64,000 nt of DNA. Origin: Linepithema humile (Eukaryota > Arthropoda > Insecta > Hymenoptera > Formicidae). Where the stretch lies: assembly GCF_040581485.1 (NCBI RefSeq), contig NC_090133.1, positions 15,872,001 through 15,936,000 of the forward strand, in the 5' to 3' direction. The notes under the pieces were generated by a model. It was not told the DNA's origin and ran no database searches. It saw only the letters and a list, made by a program, of their open reading frames with translations. The position numbers and the translations under genes were made by a program. Each line of letters starts with the position of its first letter. The stretch's first letter is position 1. Of the stretch, positions 11,483 to 24,900 are shown in pieces.

Positions 11483-14400
11483 AAATAGTCGACGTTATAT
11501 GCTAAAAATATTCTAGACAGAATTATAAAATTTATATTATTTGAAAATAAATTCTAATCACAATTAATGATTAAGCAAACAAAGCTTTTTGTAAGCCTTA
11601 CAATGCACACATTAAAATTTTATTATAAATAAATCGTATTAAATCAAGATTGTCCAAGTAAAAATAATTATTAATCTACCTATTATTGTCCTCACTATTA
11701 AAATTTAATTAGACTATATAGAAAAATGTGAGTAGTATACAAAAAATACTATATTAGATAACATATATACTGCAGATTCTACAATATAACAGACGCACAA
11801 GTTCTTCCTTTTATTTTTATTAACATATTTTTCACTGCATTAAAATTCGCTACAAGTTATTCCTTTAAGTTTTCGATAAAGCATGAAACTTTCTAAAGAC
11901 TCAGAAATATAACTTTTTCAAATTTGCACTTGAAAATTATAAGTTGCAAAGAGTGTGTTCATCACAATCCAAATGCGCAATAATTTCTGCAATGAGAGCA
12001 GGCTGTATTTCCACTGCGAGAAGAAATCATTGAGTAATCTGAGATCAAGCTTTGCTCGTCCGTCGATAGCAATAAGCTCTCGAAAATGCACTGGCCCGTT
12101 GGACCAATCTACCTAAACTCGCCGACCGTGCCGCCGACCAGACTATGCCTTAATAACCTTGCACTCTGCCAGGCGCACGGCATATTGGCCGGCTCATCGG
12201 ATCGGCATTTAAATTGGTGTAGTTTGAAACATTCTCGCCTAACTTTCCTCCTTCCACTTAAAAAAAGAAACGTAAGAAACGAGAGCCGCGCTCGTTTCGC
12301 AGACGTTTATGTAAATCTATGAAACTTCTGGCGGATGGATACAAAGCGGCTAAAAAACATTGTTTACACATGTTAACACGTATTAGTTTGTACTTAATAT
12401 GTTATGCAAATTAATAGTGATTAACGGAAATAATTAAGATAAGAGCGGAGTAAACTCTGAATAATGAAATAATTAAGTAACGTGAAAACAGTGCGGCGTT
12501 ATTTGTGATAATATTTTTCTTCAAAATTCTAATATCAGACTTATTAGCAGGCATGATCAAGGCCATGATCGGAGATATATTTAAACAATATCTGACAAAC
12601 ATTTGATAAATTTTATCCAGTTGATTTATCAGGATTTTAAAAGAAATTCTTCATTTAAAAAGTTAGAAACTCTTCTCAACTCTTTAAACGATAAATTCTT
12701 ATCAATTCTTACAATATATAATTTCACATTAAGTAGCTTTGGAATTTATTTGCAGCTTATGAATTGCTGTATAATATGTGCAATATTAACGGCTCTAATA
12801 ATCGACGAGGAATGTACGCGCGTAGGAACAGCAATACTTCGCGTGTACGAGCTTTCGCCATTCGGAGGAGTGAAAACGAATGTAAGCCGATATTAGAACG
12901 CGTTTCTTACGCATGGGCTGTTAAATGATAAGCACTCCGGGAAATGGGGATAGGAATAATAATATTATTCAAAGACATACGGCCTTTGACATAATGTCAT
13001 GGTGGTGCTGGTAATCTCTAGTTGCGTTTTATGATCCATTCGACAATCCGGCTTAAAGCACTTAAGTACGGTCGTTACTAGGATTTGCATTACGAGGATT
13101 TTACGAGTGAGCAAGCAGAGGTGAACGATAGATCAAAGAGTAACAACCAGAAATAATCGGACAGAGACGGCACAACGACGTACGTGCTGCTTGTACTTTT
13201 CTCGATAGTGTAATCTAATTTCTTCGACGATCATCATCGACCGATTACCTATCGTACGATTAATTAACGCCGTGTCTCACGGACTGATTACGTAAGCATT
13301 CTTACTTTTACACCGGTTTGGTTATTTATTTGTCAGAATTTTTAGAAATATATAAATTTGTTTTTTGCACATTTTTATGAATTGTTATTTACCATTTTGT
13401 TATTAAAATTTTTATTACAAATAGAATTTGTTCTCTAAATATGAAATCGATGTATTAGAGAATCGAGAAATTGATTAATAGCACAGCTGAAATGATTCTC
13501 TTACTACTCAAGTTTCGCGCGGTTCGCGTGTGCTTGTGACGTGAAATGATTAGCATTTGTAGATAAGGAAAGTGATGACGAATAATGATGACAGCACTTG
13601 CAAGCACCTAGCGACTTGTCCCTTCGTTCGAGGGCACAGATGAAGTGGTGCCTTTTACTTAGGGGACGTCAACCTGCTGGCTTTCTTTTTACGGAGGGTC
13701 GAAACGATGAGGAACCTAAAGAGGAGGTTGAGTTTGCATCGCGAGGGTGAATGCTACTTCTTTCCGAGCATCAAGCTGAGTGCATATGACGATGCATTCG
13801 GGTAATTCTTACGTGTACATCACGTTTGGAAAATTTATTTTTATTTAAAAGGAAATATCGAAACTCGCGTAATTTAATCGGGACTCAATAAATCTCTCAT
13901 AGTCAATACTTTTTTCACTTGCTACTAAAATTTGTTGCGATTAAAGATAAGTAAATAATTGTTCGTGAGTGAGAGCTTAAGTGGCGATTTATGCTAGAAA
14001 GAAGCTCGCGGACAAGAACGGGAGGAGGGAATGTACATAGCGACAGCGAAGGCGATGTACTTGAATTAACTTGGAGTGTATTTCTAGCACTCTAGGTTTA
14101 GCTCCGGAACACTCATGGTATGTTATATGCTGGCGAAGACCTCGCGATTCCCCCCTCTCTCTCTCTCCGTGGGCTCATCGCGCTATTACACTTTCAACGT
14201 CGATGAGGCGCGTTCTCCTATCGCCCGATTCTCCGATTCTCCAAATGTCCGCGCATTGTTCAATCAATTAATGTTTCGTTATTTGTGCGACAGTCAATTG
14301 TCGTAATCAAGAGGGTTTATTTGTAAATTAAATCATCAAGTCAAACAAGAGTCGGGGTATATTTGTGCAATTTGCAATTGAATTTCGAGAGGGGCGATAA

Positions 14401-17022
14401 ACGCGAGAGATAAGGGAAGCGTCTCAAAAGTGTAAGGCGATCGCGGCATCTCATTTACGCGATATTGGAATCACCTGTTTCCGAACTATTGGCCCTTATC
14501 GATTGTAAATACAGGTGTGCTTTCGGGTGACTAAGTGGAATAGAGAAGGCGTGAAAGAATAGAGGAGGAGAGAACGAGGGAGAGTACGAGAAAAAAACGC
14601 GCGCGAGTGAGAGAAGAGAAGAGGACACGCTACGTGAACAAGTCGTGTCCTCGGAGCATTCGGGTTTCGGTCGTTTGGGTGGCTGCTTGCTTGCCCGTGT
14701 TACCCGATGCCCCCTTCACCTTCACTGCACATATAAGGGCTGCGAGTCCCCGGCGCACGCACCAGCGAAAAAAAATGCATACGCATACGATAACGGGGGT
14801 GCGTGCCTGAGGGCTATCCTTATGGGGCTTGGGGAGGCCATACAATACTTTAGTAACCCCGTAATACCCTCCCCCTTTCGCGCAGGCAGTCAGGCAGGCA
14901 GGTGGAGCCTCCGAGTATAAAGTAGCCAGCCGCTGCACCTCGGGATTAAAGGGTTGGCGAGGGACTGCATCAACAAAAGGGATAGTATCTCACGTTTGTG
15001 TGCCAATTTATCAAGTGCCGCTGATATGGGGGGGAGAAGACGGTTTCTCGTTTCCCTTGGCGATGAGGAATTCGGTTACTATCCTAGTGCATCTCGCGCG
15101 AAAACACTTCTGTTTTCGAGGAAAACATCTGGATAGAAGCCTCATTCGCATTTGTAATAAATGTGAGTAAATGATATGCAACCAATGATATGCACAAGAA
15201 ACAATTTTTGAGATATGATTGTTTATTCTAAAAATGTATCTTATATTAAAAATAAATTGGCAGACAATATTCAACACCAAGAACGCATTAAAGAAGTCAT
15301 CGTCATAGAATCATAGAATTTTGGGATAATAAATTCTCTTTGATATATTTAAAATCTACTACTATCGAAAAATTACTTTGTCACTGTTTTATGATGCATC
15401 AGTGCATGCATGCGTAGATAAACGAGCTTTTAAAGGCATGCGTTGCGATGTACAAGTACTTATCTTTTCGATAAAACTTTTTATTCAAACAATCATAATA
15501 CTACGTACGCACTGATAATTTTCAAAGTCATGAGCTGTTAAGTCGCGCATATTCGCTGGCCACATCAAGATTTATTATCGCGCAGAGATTTCGAGTCTAG
15601 CGAATAAACGACGATCGGATAAAGAAGCCGCACGATAATTACCCATAATTTCAGTGCGAGGGGATTTAGAAGGCGCGGAATCGGAAAGCGTGCGGAAAGA
15701 GAACAAGGGATGAAGAAGGTGAACGCGAGCGGCGCCAGAGGTCGAACCGTTCGGCAGACCGAATGCATAGCGATCGTCGCGCTGCTGGCAATTAAAACAG
15801 TGACCAGAGAGGCGAGTTCAGCTCGACGGGTCAACAACTGTGGCTTTCGTGCCGACTGGAATTCCATTTTGCAGTCTGGATAGGCGGGCACAACGGCGCG
15901 AGTGGGGTGCATAAATCGCGCGGGTGCCGAATATTCGGGTGCTGCCATTTCGGCTTTCTCCACCGCGAAGAGCCCGCTGCAACTCCCGGGTTGTAGTCAA
16001 GTCGCGAGCACATGTACACGCACACACGCGCGCACGCACGCACACGTACACACGTGCACACTAGAGCCCTTCTATTTATACCGCGAAATTCCCGGAAGGA
16101 GAAGGCAGATAGCATCGAACCACCGACATGTACGAAAGAGGACCTAGCCATAATTTTCCCCCGATTCGTGGGCTGTCGACCACCGGCCACCGGCTGCACG
16201 CACATCCGCATTCAATCAAGCCGCGTACACCGCGAACTTCGCTTTCCTTCTCTTTCTTTATTTCTCCTTTCTCCCTCGCCTCTTCGCCAGCCCCTTTTCT
16301 ATTCCTCCCCTCGCGCTCGCGCGCGCGCGCGCGGGCGCGAGAGCGAGTTCCTCGACTCTCTATTCTCTTTCTTATCTTTTTCTTGTCGTCCAAGCGGAAT
16401 GCGCACGCCGTGCTTCAGATCTTTGCATTTCAACGCCATTCGTCAGAAAAAAGACATTTTGTTTTGATACCATGGGTAGAAAAAGAATTTGAAAGATCTG
16501 TTGTTGATTTTCTTGATGCTGATATATGATGATGAATTTATCATGATAGGCATGCTTATTACATTTTACATATAATGCTGAATAAAAAATCTCATAGAGA
16601 GAGAGAGAGAGAGACACGTATTCATAAGCTTTTAAAAATTTTAGTAGAAAAAGTCGACATCAAAGTTGCCAAAATTATATGTAACCACGTGCAGTAATCT
16701 ATGAACACGCGCACAGAAAACTGTCATGCATTTTTGAAAAATTAAAGAAAAATATATATATACAAATTTTAATTATATTTTTACAAGAGATACAAAATTT
16801 AAAACAATGGTTTTGAAAAATAATTAAATAGCAATTACGCATAAATTGCACATTCTCTTCTTGAGTTTTGAAAAATGCTGATAAAACATTTAGAACTGAC
16901 TTTAAAACTTATTATTAAAAAATAATTTTCTAAATAACAATTTTCTGTTTAAATAAAATTTTTATTGATTTAATTAGAAAAGTAATATTAATGTCGAAAC
17001 ATAATATTTGCATGTATTCTCC
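11483..17022. other. intergenic desert with GC-richer islands, no gene supported
   Basis: AT-rich blocks alternate with GC-richer islands (about 12080-12230, 13990-14950 and 15560-16400). TATA-like boxes occur at about 14731 and 14914 in the second island, which could be a promoter or untranslated first exon, but no exon can be followed from them. A CA/CG-rich microsatellite lies at 16018-16060 and a (GA)n run near 16597-16613. Open frames in the third island are low-complexity and unrecognised. Confidence 0.45.
16310..16347. repeat. (CG)n-rich alternating tract
   Basis: A run of alternating C and G (about 20 bp uninterrupted from 16317) flanked by near-inverted CTCGCGCTCGCGC and GCGCGAGAGCGAG. 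Alternating CG tracts can adopt Z-DNA. It is unusual in DNA this AT-rich. Confidence 0.7.
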
Positions 17023-17638
17023 CTTAGAAAAATTTACTTTAGATTGGCCTAAAGTTTATTAAAGTTTTGTTTAGTAACTTTAAAAATTTGAAAAGTTCTT
17101 TTAAGTAACTATAAAAATTGTTAAGTTTTGTTTAAGTTATTTCGGAGTTTTTAAAATATCCTTGAGTTTTTGCTTCTTTAGTTATTAAAGACATAAAGTT
17201 CATGAAAAGTATCTAAAAGTTTATATGAAGTAACTTAATAATGGTGTTTAGTATTAAAGTTGGCGTAAAAGTAAGTAAAAATTTGTTTAAAGTAACTTCA
17301 AGGCCCCAAAGTTTCTTAAGTTTTGGTCCTTGAAATCATTTGTAAGACTTAAAGTTGTAAATATTGCAATGCTCAGAGAATTGAATGCGGAACACAAATT
17401 ACTCACATTGCACATTTATTAGCACTAAATAGATGTGTAATACAGAAGTAATAAACAAGAAAAAAGAATTTAAGAACACTTTTTTATTTATTAAAAAAAA
17501 TTTTTTAAGTTTTTGAAGAGTAAATCCTATTTTAAAGTGTTCAAATTTACTTTTTAAAACTTTTAAAAAGTTCTATAGTAAATCAAAAAGTTTTCTTAAG
17601 TTATTTTTTTTAAGTTTTAAAAAGTAAATTTTTCTAAG
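17023..17638. mobile_element. AT-rich inverted-repeat element (MITE-like) with internal AAGTTTT-type repeats
   Basis: Termini CTTAGAAAAATTTACTTT (17023-17040) and AAAGTAAATTTTTCTAAG (17621-17638) are exact inverted repeats of 18 bp. The 580-bp interior is filled with degenerate variants of TTAAAGTTTT / AAGTAACTT. There is no coding sequence and no obvious target-site duplication. It may be a non-autonomous DNA transposon or a degenerate tandem repeat that happens to end symmetrically. Confidence 0.5.
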
Positions 17639-18953
17639 AACTACTCGCAGGAAAGTTTTATTTTGCTTTTTTTTAAACTCTTAACTACTTCTCATAACAA
17701 GCAAAATAAAATAAAAACTCTTAGCATTTTTTAAAAATTATACTGTGATTTTAAAACTTGGAACTTTACGATTGATAAGATAATATTCCTCGTTCTACAA
17801 CTCATTCATACTTCAGCGGAAAATTAGATTCAATCAGCCTCTTTAAATTCCCCTATCTTGTGCAAAGCAGTTAGTGCGAGACACCGCGAAATCGGTAATC
17901 GGTCGCGGGAATTCTGGGAATAATATTTGCCTCGATGGCAATCAACCGTCCAGACGGCGGCCAGACAAGACAATGATAGATCAATCTTGTAAGTCTCGCA
18001 CGCTCGGATGCGCGTCACGTCAACTCGTTCACCCGCTTCGCGACCTCACGATCGTGTTTGCCGACGTCGGGCTGGCTGACTTAGAAAAGAATCACTGATG
18101 ACCGCGGTACACGACCCTGACCAATTACAAACAACAGTCGTCGTTTTCGACAGTGAGGTAAGCGCATCTTTCTTCAAGTCAGTAGCCCCGATCGGTCGAG
18201 AGGTCAACGGTAGCGAGAGGCGGACGACGCTGTAAATACAGGAAGTGACATGGATGATGATGATGACTTGGTCTCATTGGCAAGATTCTCTGGTTATCTG
18301 CACGAAGCGCCATCTCGTCATGATAAAGGATGTCAGGAAATCAAGAAAAATTTTTCAATATGCAATAAAAAAAAAAGAGGTTTTTTTTTCTCCCGAATAA
18401 TTATATTAGTCGTATTTTGGAAAAGTTCAAAAATTTCGAAATATATATTTTTTAGAATTACAAAAAAAGAAAATATCTGGTTGTGTCAATACAGCTATAT
18501 AAAAGCATTTTATTGCTATTTCTTTTATAACTGTTTCTTTTTATTGTACAAAGGCACCAACTCTGTACATTATCTAGCGCAACTATGTTACAAGTCGTGA
18601 AAATTAAATTAAGCATGTATAAAGCATGCGTATGAGATTACAATCAAATTCTACAAATACAATAGATATCTAATCTGCATCAATATTAAGTCTTTATTGA
18701 AAATAAATAGGAAATGCAAGAAAAATTGGCGATTTTGCACGGCAAAGCTTAAAATGTAAACACGTGTTTATTTTTATTTAAAAAATTAAAGTAATACCGT
18801 TAATACCATTTTAAAGATCAATCTAACATCGTTATCTTGTTTCTTTCGCACATGAAAAAATATTGATCTTAGTATTCTCTTTGAAAATTGCAGCGATTTT
18901 TCGCTTCTTCGAGAAAAAATCGCCTTAATATTAAAATAAATCATTTGTTATCA
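17639..18953. other. intergenic stretch with possible plus-strand promoter region
   Basis: 17.85-18.26 kb is GC-richer and holds a good donor (GTGAG|GTAAGC at about 18155) and an acceptor-like GTAAATACAG just before an ATG-GATGATGATGATGA start at 18250. This could be the 5' end of an untraced plus-strand transcript, but the frame soon turns low-complexity. A minus-strand AATAAA (18693-18698) is a candidate poly(A) signal for the neighbouring ATPase gene. Confidence 0.3.
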
Positions 18954-21900
18954 CTATATCTGGTCATTTACAAAACTAAGATTTTCAAAACCATTTCCTT
19001 TACTAATCTTTCCACCTAATGGGTTGGTCGAGTTGTGAAAATCATTTGCCATTTGATCACTCGGAACACTTCGACGATAACTGTCACACGTAATATCCGT
19101 GTTCTGTATGCTATCTTTCTTTTGCAAAATAGATAATACTGACAATTGTTTGCTAAGACTCGGCCAATTTTTGCAATGCTCCAATTCATATTCTATCTTC
19201 AGATATCGTTTCTTCGATTTCTCTGGCTTATACAATTTTCTCCTCAAAGTGTTTTCGATTACATGCTCTATTATAAAACTTTCAATGAAAAAACAAACAA
19301 GAAAGTTGGCAAGAGCGAGCGCTAGGATAATGAATCTCCATTCGTAAGGCGGTAAGATTAATTGCAACGCATTCACTATCCAATTCGCGGGATAAATCGT
19401 AATGTACGCGCATATAATCGTCAACACAAGTATGGAAAACATGAATACGCCATTTGTATAAATCGCGCGCCTGTATGGTTTCCCGCGTGAAAATATAACA
19501 GCCATTGTGATGTATTGAAACATGGAGACGCAAAAGACCGAATAGTTCTCGTAACACGTGTATTCAATGTCGCTGGTACGGACAAATGGCGTGAACCATG
19601 GAAACTGCCGAACGGCATGATACGCTATCGCTTGAAAAACTATAAACACGAACATGTGTGCCGTCAGAGACAGAAGCGGAGTAAAGCTTAGCAGGCTTGT
19701 CATCGGCGTTTTCTTGGATAACTTCTTTTTATGAGCGTGAGTTTTGCCGAAGAAGAAGGCGAAATTAACGATTAGACAAATATCGATAAACAGAAATTGC
19801 AAATCCGTCAAATTTGAGTCTATGGAATATAATACTATGACGGAGAGAAATTCGGTGAGAGAATACGCGACCATGAATTTGAAAATTCCAAACGATGTGA
19901 CCAAAGCAGCGCGTCCTTCTCGTATCACTTTCGGGACGCAAGTTATATCGGATATTCTCGAGGTGAAAGGACTAGCCACACTGCAAGAAAATAACAGAAA
20001 TGTAAACGAAAGAATAACAGTTAATAATAATGTAACGTGTATCCGATATATTTCTCACCTGGATTCTGCTTCGGAGAGCGATATGCCAATATTCGCAGCC
20101 CTTAATGCTCCACAATCATTAGCTCCATCTCCACACATGGCTAAGTAATATTTATATTATAAATATATTTATTGCATGTATTTCAAATATTTGTTACAAA
20201 TTAATATTGGTCTTGTTTGTCTTTTTTTTCTGTATTCACTCACACGCGAGTGAGTAATGAAAATACAGAAATCATTTGTATTACTCACCTACGTAATAAC
20301 CGAGCCGCATAAGCTCCATAACCAAATGTTGCTTTTGATCACTGCTCATTCTAGCGAATATTGCGCTACGCACGCAAATGCGGTCCACAAGATCAGGATA
20401 GTATTCTCGAAGCGCTTGCCACGTTTCGCCCGTTAGAGCAAATCTGTAATTACAATTGACTGCACCGTGTTCTACGTCTTCGATCGTCGGCGGCACAAAG
20501 ACTTGATCTTGCGAGTTCTATAGGAAAATAGTAAAATATAATATTGATTCTGAGTTTTACCGCTTTGTATACTATTTAATTTAAAAGTTTGTAAATTTAC
20601 CAATTTTGGAGATTCAGATTGAACATTGAAGAGAATCTGTGGACGATTTTTTTTTCCTCTCGAAGCTATAGCTATATCTACAACGCGTTCTTTGATCGAA
20701 AGTATTCCACATTCTCGCGCGACGCTCACCGCGGTTTGGATATTGTCTCCTGGTAAAAATCAAATCTATCAGATCGTGTTTATATACTTGCAAAGTGTTT
20801 ATTTTAAATAAAGACCTAAAATATCGAAACTGGATGGAGATATAAAATATCTTGCACACAACAATTATAAAATTTGAAAGAAAAAAAACATCCGTTTGAT
20901 TTTGACTCCTCAAGATTACGTAAAAGTCACATTTTTAGGTCAAATTTTATTACAAATTTTTGTAGCTGACGAAATATTTGAAATAATGTAATTACATTTT
21001 TTTATTATATTATTTCGTACATCATAATAAAATGTTATGTCTACTAAATATGTCAGAAAGTTGATTAAAAAAAAAGGGTTTAATCATTATTTTTAGAGCA
21101 TTTTAATATCAATTACAAGAATATGCAATGAAAAAGTTCTTATTTAAAAATATTCAAAGTGATCTCGATATAACGTTTAGAAATCAACTAAAAGTTTAAA
21201 AAATATTACCATTGGCGTGGGAGCTGAAAGGTCCAGGTCTCCCCCAAAAATTTCATAAATAGTAATTAATCTAAATAAAAATGATTTTGGCACGCAGCTC
21301 AGAGTTCTGACGTGAGAAAGTTGGAAGTATTATATTTTAATGTATTTATTCAGTTTAGAATTTTATTACCCTCATTAAATAATCGACAATAAAAGGATCT
21401 ACAATAGGGATTTAATTAAACTTCACAGGTAGAAAGGATCACGGCCTTCCCCCAAAAAATTCCCTAGCTACGCCAATGAATATTACTCTCTTTTCCCCTT
21501 TCAAGTCTTATCACTTTTGTTTGTGAAAAAATTGTTGTGCATCTCCATTCAATTCCAATACACATATATTTCAGATCATCATTTAAAATAAGACATCCTG
21601 TAAAGAAAAAAACGAAAAATCGGTACAATATCTGACCTGTAACCATCACCACACGTATATTGGCTTCTCTCAGCTCCATTATCACCGGTGCCGTTTGTGG
21701 TTTCAATCGGTTTTCCAGAATAACTAATCCCAAAAACTCCAAGTTTTGCTCGACCGCTTCTCGAGATAATTTTAACACCTAGAGATACAGCTTCTCGTGA
21801 GATATTACATTTTTCAATAACATGTTTACGGGTGGAAGAAGAGGAGGGAATGTATTTGTGTAAAAAAATTACGGATAATACCTTTACAATATCTTCGGAG

Positions 21901-24900
21901 ATTGATGCTCGGCGACCCACAGCTATTACGCGATAACCCTGTTTGGTGTATCGCTCCAAAGCGAGCAGAATGTCTTTCGGTACGGTTTCCGCTTTACTTA
22001 GATTGATGATCATTTCGGGGGATCCTTTCGTGTAAACTTGAAAATTATTCGATCCTTGTGTACGCACGATCACGGACATTCGTTGTAACGAACTCGAGAA
22101 TTGGTACTGTTGTATTATGTCAATTTCCGAGGTCTTGTTCGTATTCTCCGTCCAACTTTTCGGCGGTCTGACAGCCATCGCTACCGTATTGTATTTATTT
22201 ATGTGCGCACAATTCGATTCTTTTAATATCCATTTAGTACTCTCGAACATCTGTAACATATAATAACGCAATATATTATTATATTGAGTAGATCACAGAA
22301 TAAAAATATAAAAAATACTATAAAAGAAAGACGAACGAGGCGATACATTAAGGATACTCAAAAGTAATCAAGTATTTTATAAGTCTCTTACAATTCTTAT
22401 AATTTCTACTTGAGCTATGCAATGTAAAAAATATTTTCTGCATGTGCTAACGTATTTAACTATTTTTTCTTATTTTTCAATCGTCTTTATTTAAATAAAA
22501 TGTCAGGATTTCAACCTTCAGAGAAACGCATACAATACTGTGTGCAATTTAAAAATTTAAAAATATTGTAGATTAAATACAACAGTAAAAAAGCTTGTTA
22601 TGACTACAGACAGCTACAGATAGCTCTATCTGATTATCATTTAAAGAATTAAAAATAATAAATCCATTCTGTTCCCTTATTTGAAGTAAAATTCCAAATT
22701 GCTCTGCCTAATATTTAATATTTATTCCTATTCCTAATATTTTCTCTATTGTGCGTTGGGCCTTAAAGAGCTGAACAAATGATAATCAAATGACGATTAT
22801 TTGCTACTTGGGATGTCTATCAGTCATAACAAACTTTTTTTACTGTAGCTATTGTATTTAATCTACAATATTTCTACGAAATTTTGTGCCTTGTGTCTAA
22901 AACATTTCTTGTTGAAAAAATATTTCAAAAAGTTAATGAACAAAGTTATGTTAAGATACTCTTCACTTCAAAAAAACAGAAATTTTTCAAGAAAAAAAAT
23001 TGAAAATTTGCTAACAAAATGGCAAACTGTTAACTTAAAAAAAAAGCTGTTTTTATAGACTTTTTAACTTCTTTTTAAAATACTTGATTACTTATAAATC
23101 ATTTTTAATATTACAACTCTTCGTTACATTAAATTACAAAAATACAGACGTTTTGGCTTTTGATTAGGCCATCCTCAGTGTACATTACAAATTAAAATGT
23201 ATTACAATAAAAATCCGAAACAAATATAAAACAGATGATTGAAGCATGAAGTTTGACGTATCGTTTAGTCTCGTTATGCGACCAAGTGAAACACAATAGT
23301 TTCAAACATACCGCACAATAAAGTACTGAATTATAAATCATTTAAAGTAAAAAATGGAATAAATATCTTACCTTCGCGTCTAAAGGATCTCCACTAAGTT
23401 TTCCATTGATAAGTGTTAAACTGTGACAAACCAACATCCCTTCGAAAAGAGGATGATCCTTGAGCTTCGATATATCCGTCTCGGCCTCATCAAGGACGCC
23501 GTTTGTACACGGCACAACACCCCACATATCCAATCCATCTTCGGTTAACGTTCCTGTCTGTGACATGACAAAATTAAGAAAAACAAAAAAGTATTATATG
23601 CCTAATATTATGTGGGATAATTAATTTGGAAAAGGCAATACCGCTACCTTATCAAAACACACACAATTTATGCTTCCGGAAACATTGATGGTTCTGTTAT
23701 TAATGCAATATATTTCCGCGCGTTTTAATCTCGCTTGAGCGTACAGCTTTCCTACTGTCATCGCAGCTGGTAATGCCGGCGGCACGACTATTGTAATAAT
23801 ATCTAATGCTTTTATCGCTATATCGCCCGGCGTAATTCCTCTGGAAATCTAAATTATTTGTCATATTAATGCACATCAATGTCGATTATCTTTATACGTA
23901 AATCAATCAAATAAATAAATAAATAATCACAAATAAATATGTGTGAACATTTACATCAAAATAAGAGATTACCTTGGTTATTACGGTGTATATAAAACCA
24001 CAAGTTGCAATTACCGCCAGAATGCCGATAAATTTATATGAATCTTTGTCGAATTTAAAATCAGCTGGTGGAGGATATAATATAGCGCCGATTAGAGCAC
24101 CTCTGTTAGTTAGAAAACCAGTCCTGATTACTCTTGCCAGAACTGGTTGATCTCCGTGACATCTGCAAAGGTTATTTCTTAATTGTTATAGCTAGTAGAA
24201 TATGTTTGTTATCAACCCTATAGAAGCATTTATCATTAACCCTATTTTTTCGGTGTTAATAATAGCATTTGATTGTTAGTTTAAAAATCAATGAAAAAAT
24301 AAGGTAAAATAAATTAGAATAATATAACAAGTGCAATAAGATAAAAAGTTTTTGCTCACCGATGTACAATAATTCGCATACAATAGAAAGAAACATTTTT
24401 TGACCGCGTAAAAAATGTACCACGTAAATCAAAGGACAGGTGTACCCTTTCGATACCATGATAAATTCAATATTGCAAAACTGGATCTAAACACGAGCGT
24501 CCATGTGTGCCACTGTAAAATTTCGTGTGTTCATACCTGGTTTGTATTATAGTGGTACCGCTATATAATGTATGATGCGCATACTTTTGTGCATCATATA
24601 GTACACGGCGTGATGGTAATGATGTTTTTGTTATTGGTGTAGACTCGCCTGGTAAAATTATTAAAATAAACAAATCCCTTAAAATGAAGGAAGAAAGTAC
24701 CTTTTTTTTATTAAAGTTTATAAAATATGAAAGAGATTTTACCTGTTAACATGGATTCGTTTAGAACGCACTGCCCTGTCAATAAAACCACGTCGCATAC
24801 AAGAGTCATTTGATGTCTCGGTAATTCTATAAGATCACCGGGCACTAATTCCTTGCTAGAAATATTCTCGGAAAAACCGGTGTTTCGTAGTACGCGTACA

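Noticed and set aside
15563..15945. 126-codon minus-strand ORF beginning MAAPEYSAPARF
   Set aside because: No recognisable domain, conflicting equally long frames on both strands, and a GC-rich low-complexity setting.
18250..18600. Plus-strand ORF starting MDDDDDLVSLARF
   Set aside because: The start looks attractive and follows an acceptor-like site, but after ~35 codons it runs into poly-A/T-derived Lys/Phe/Ile sequence; no continuation exon was found.
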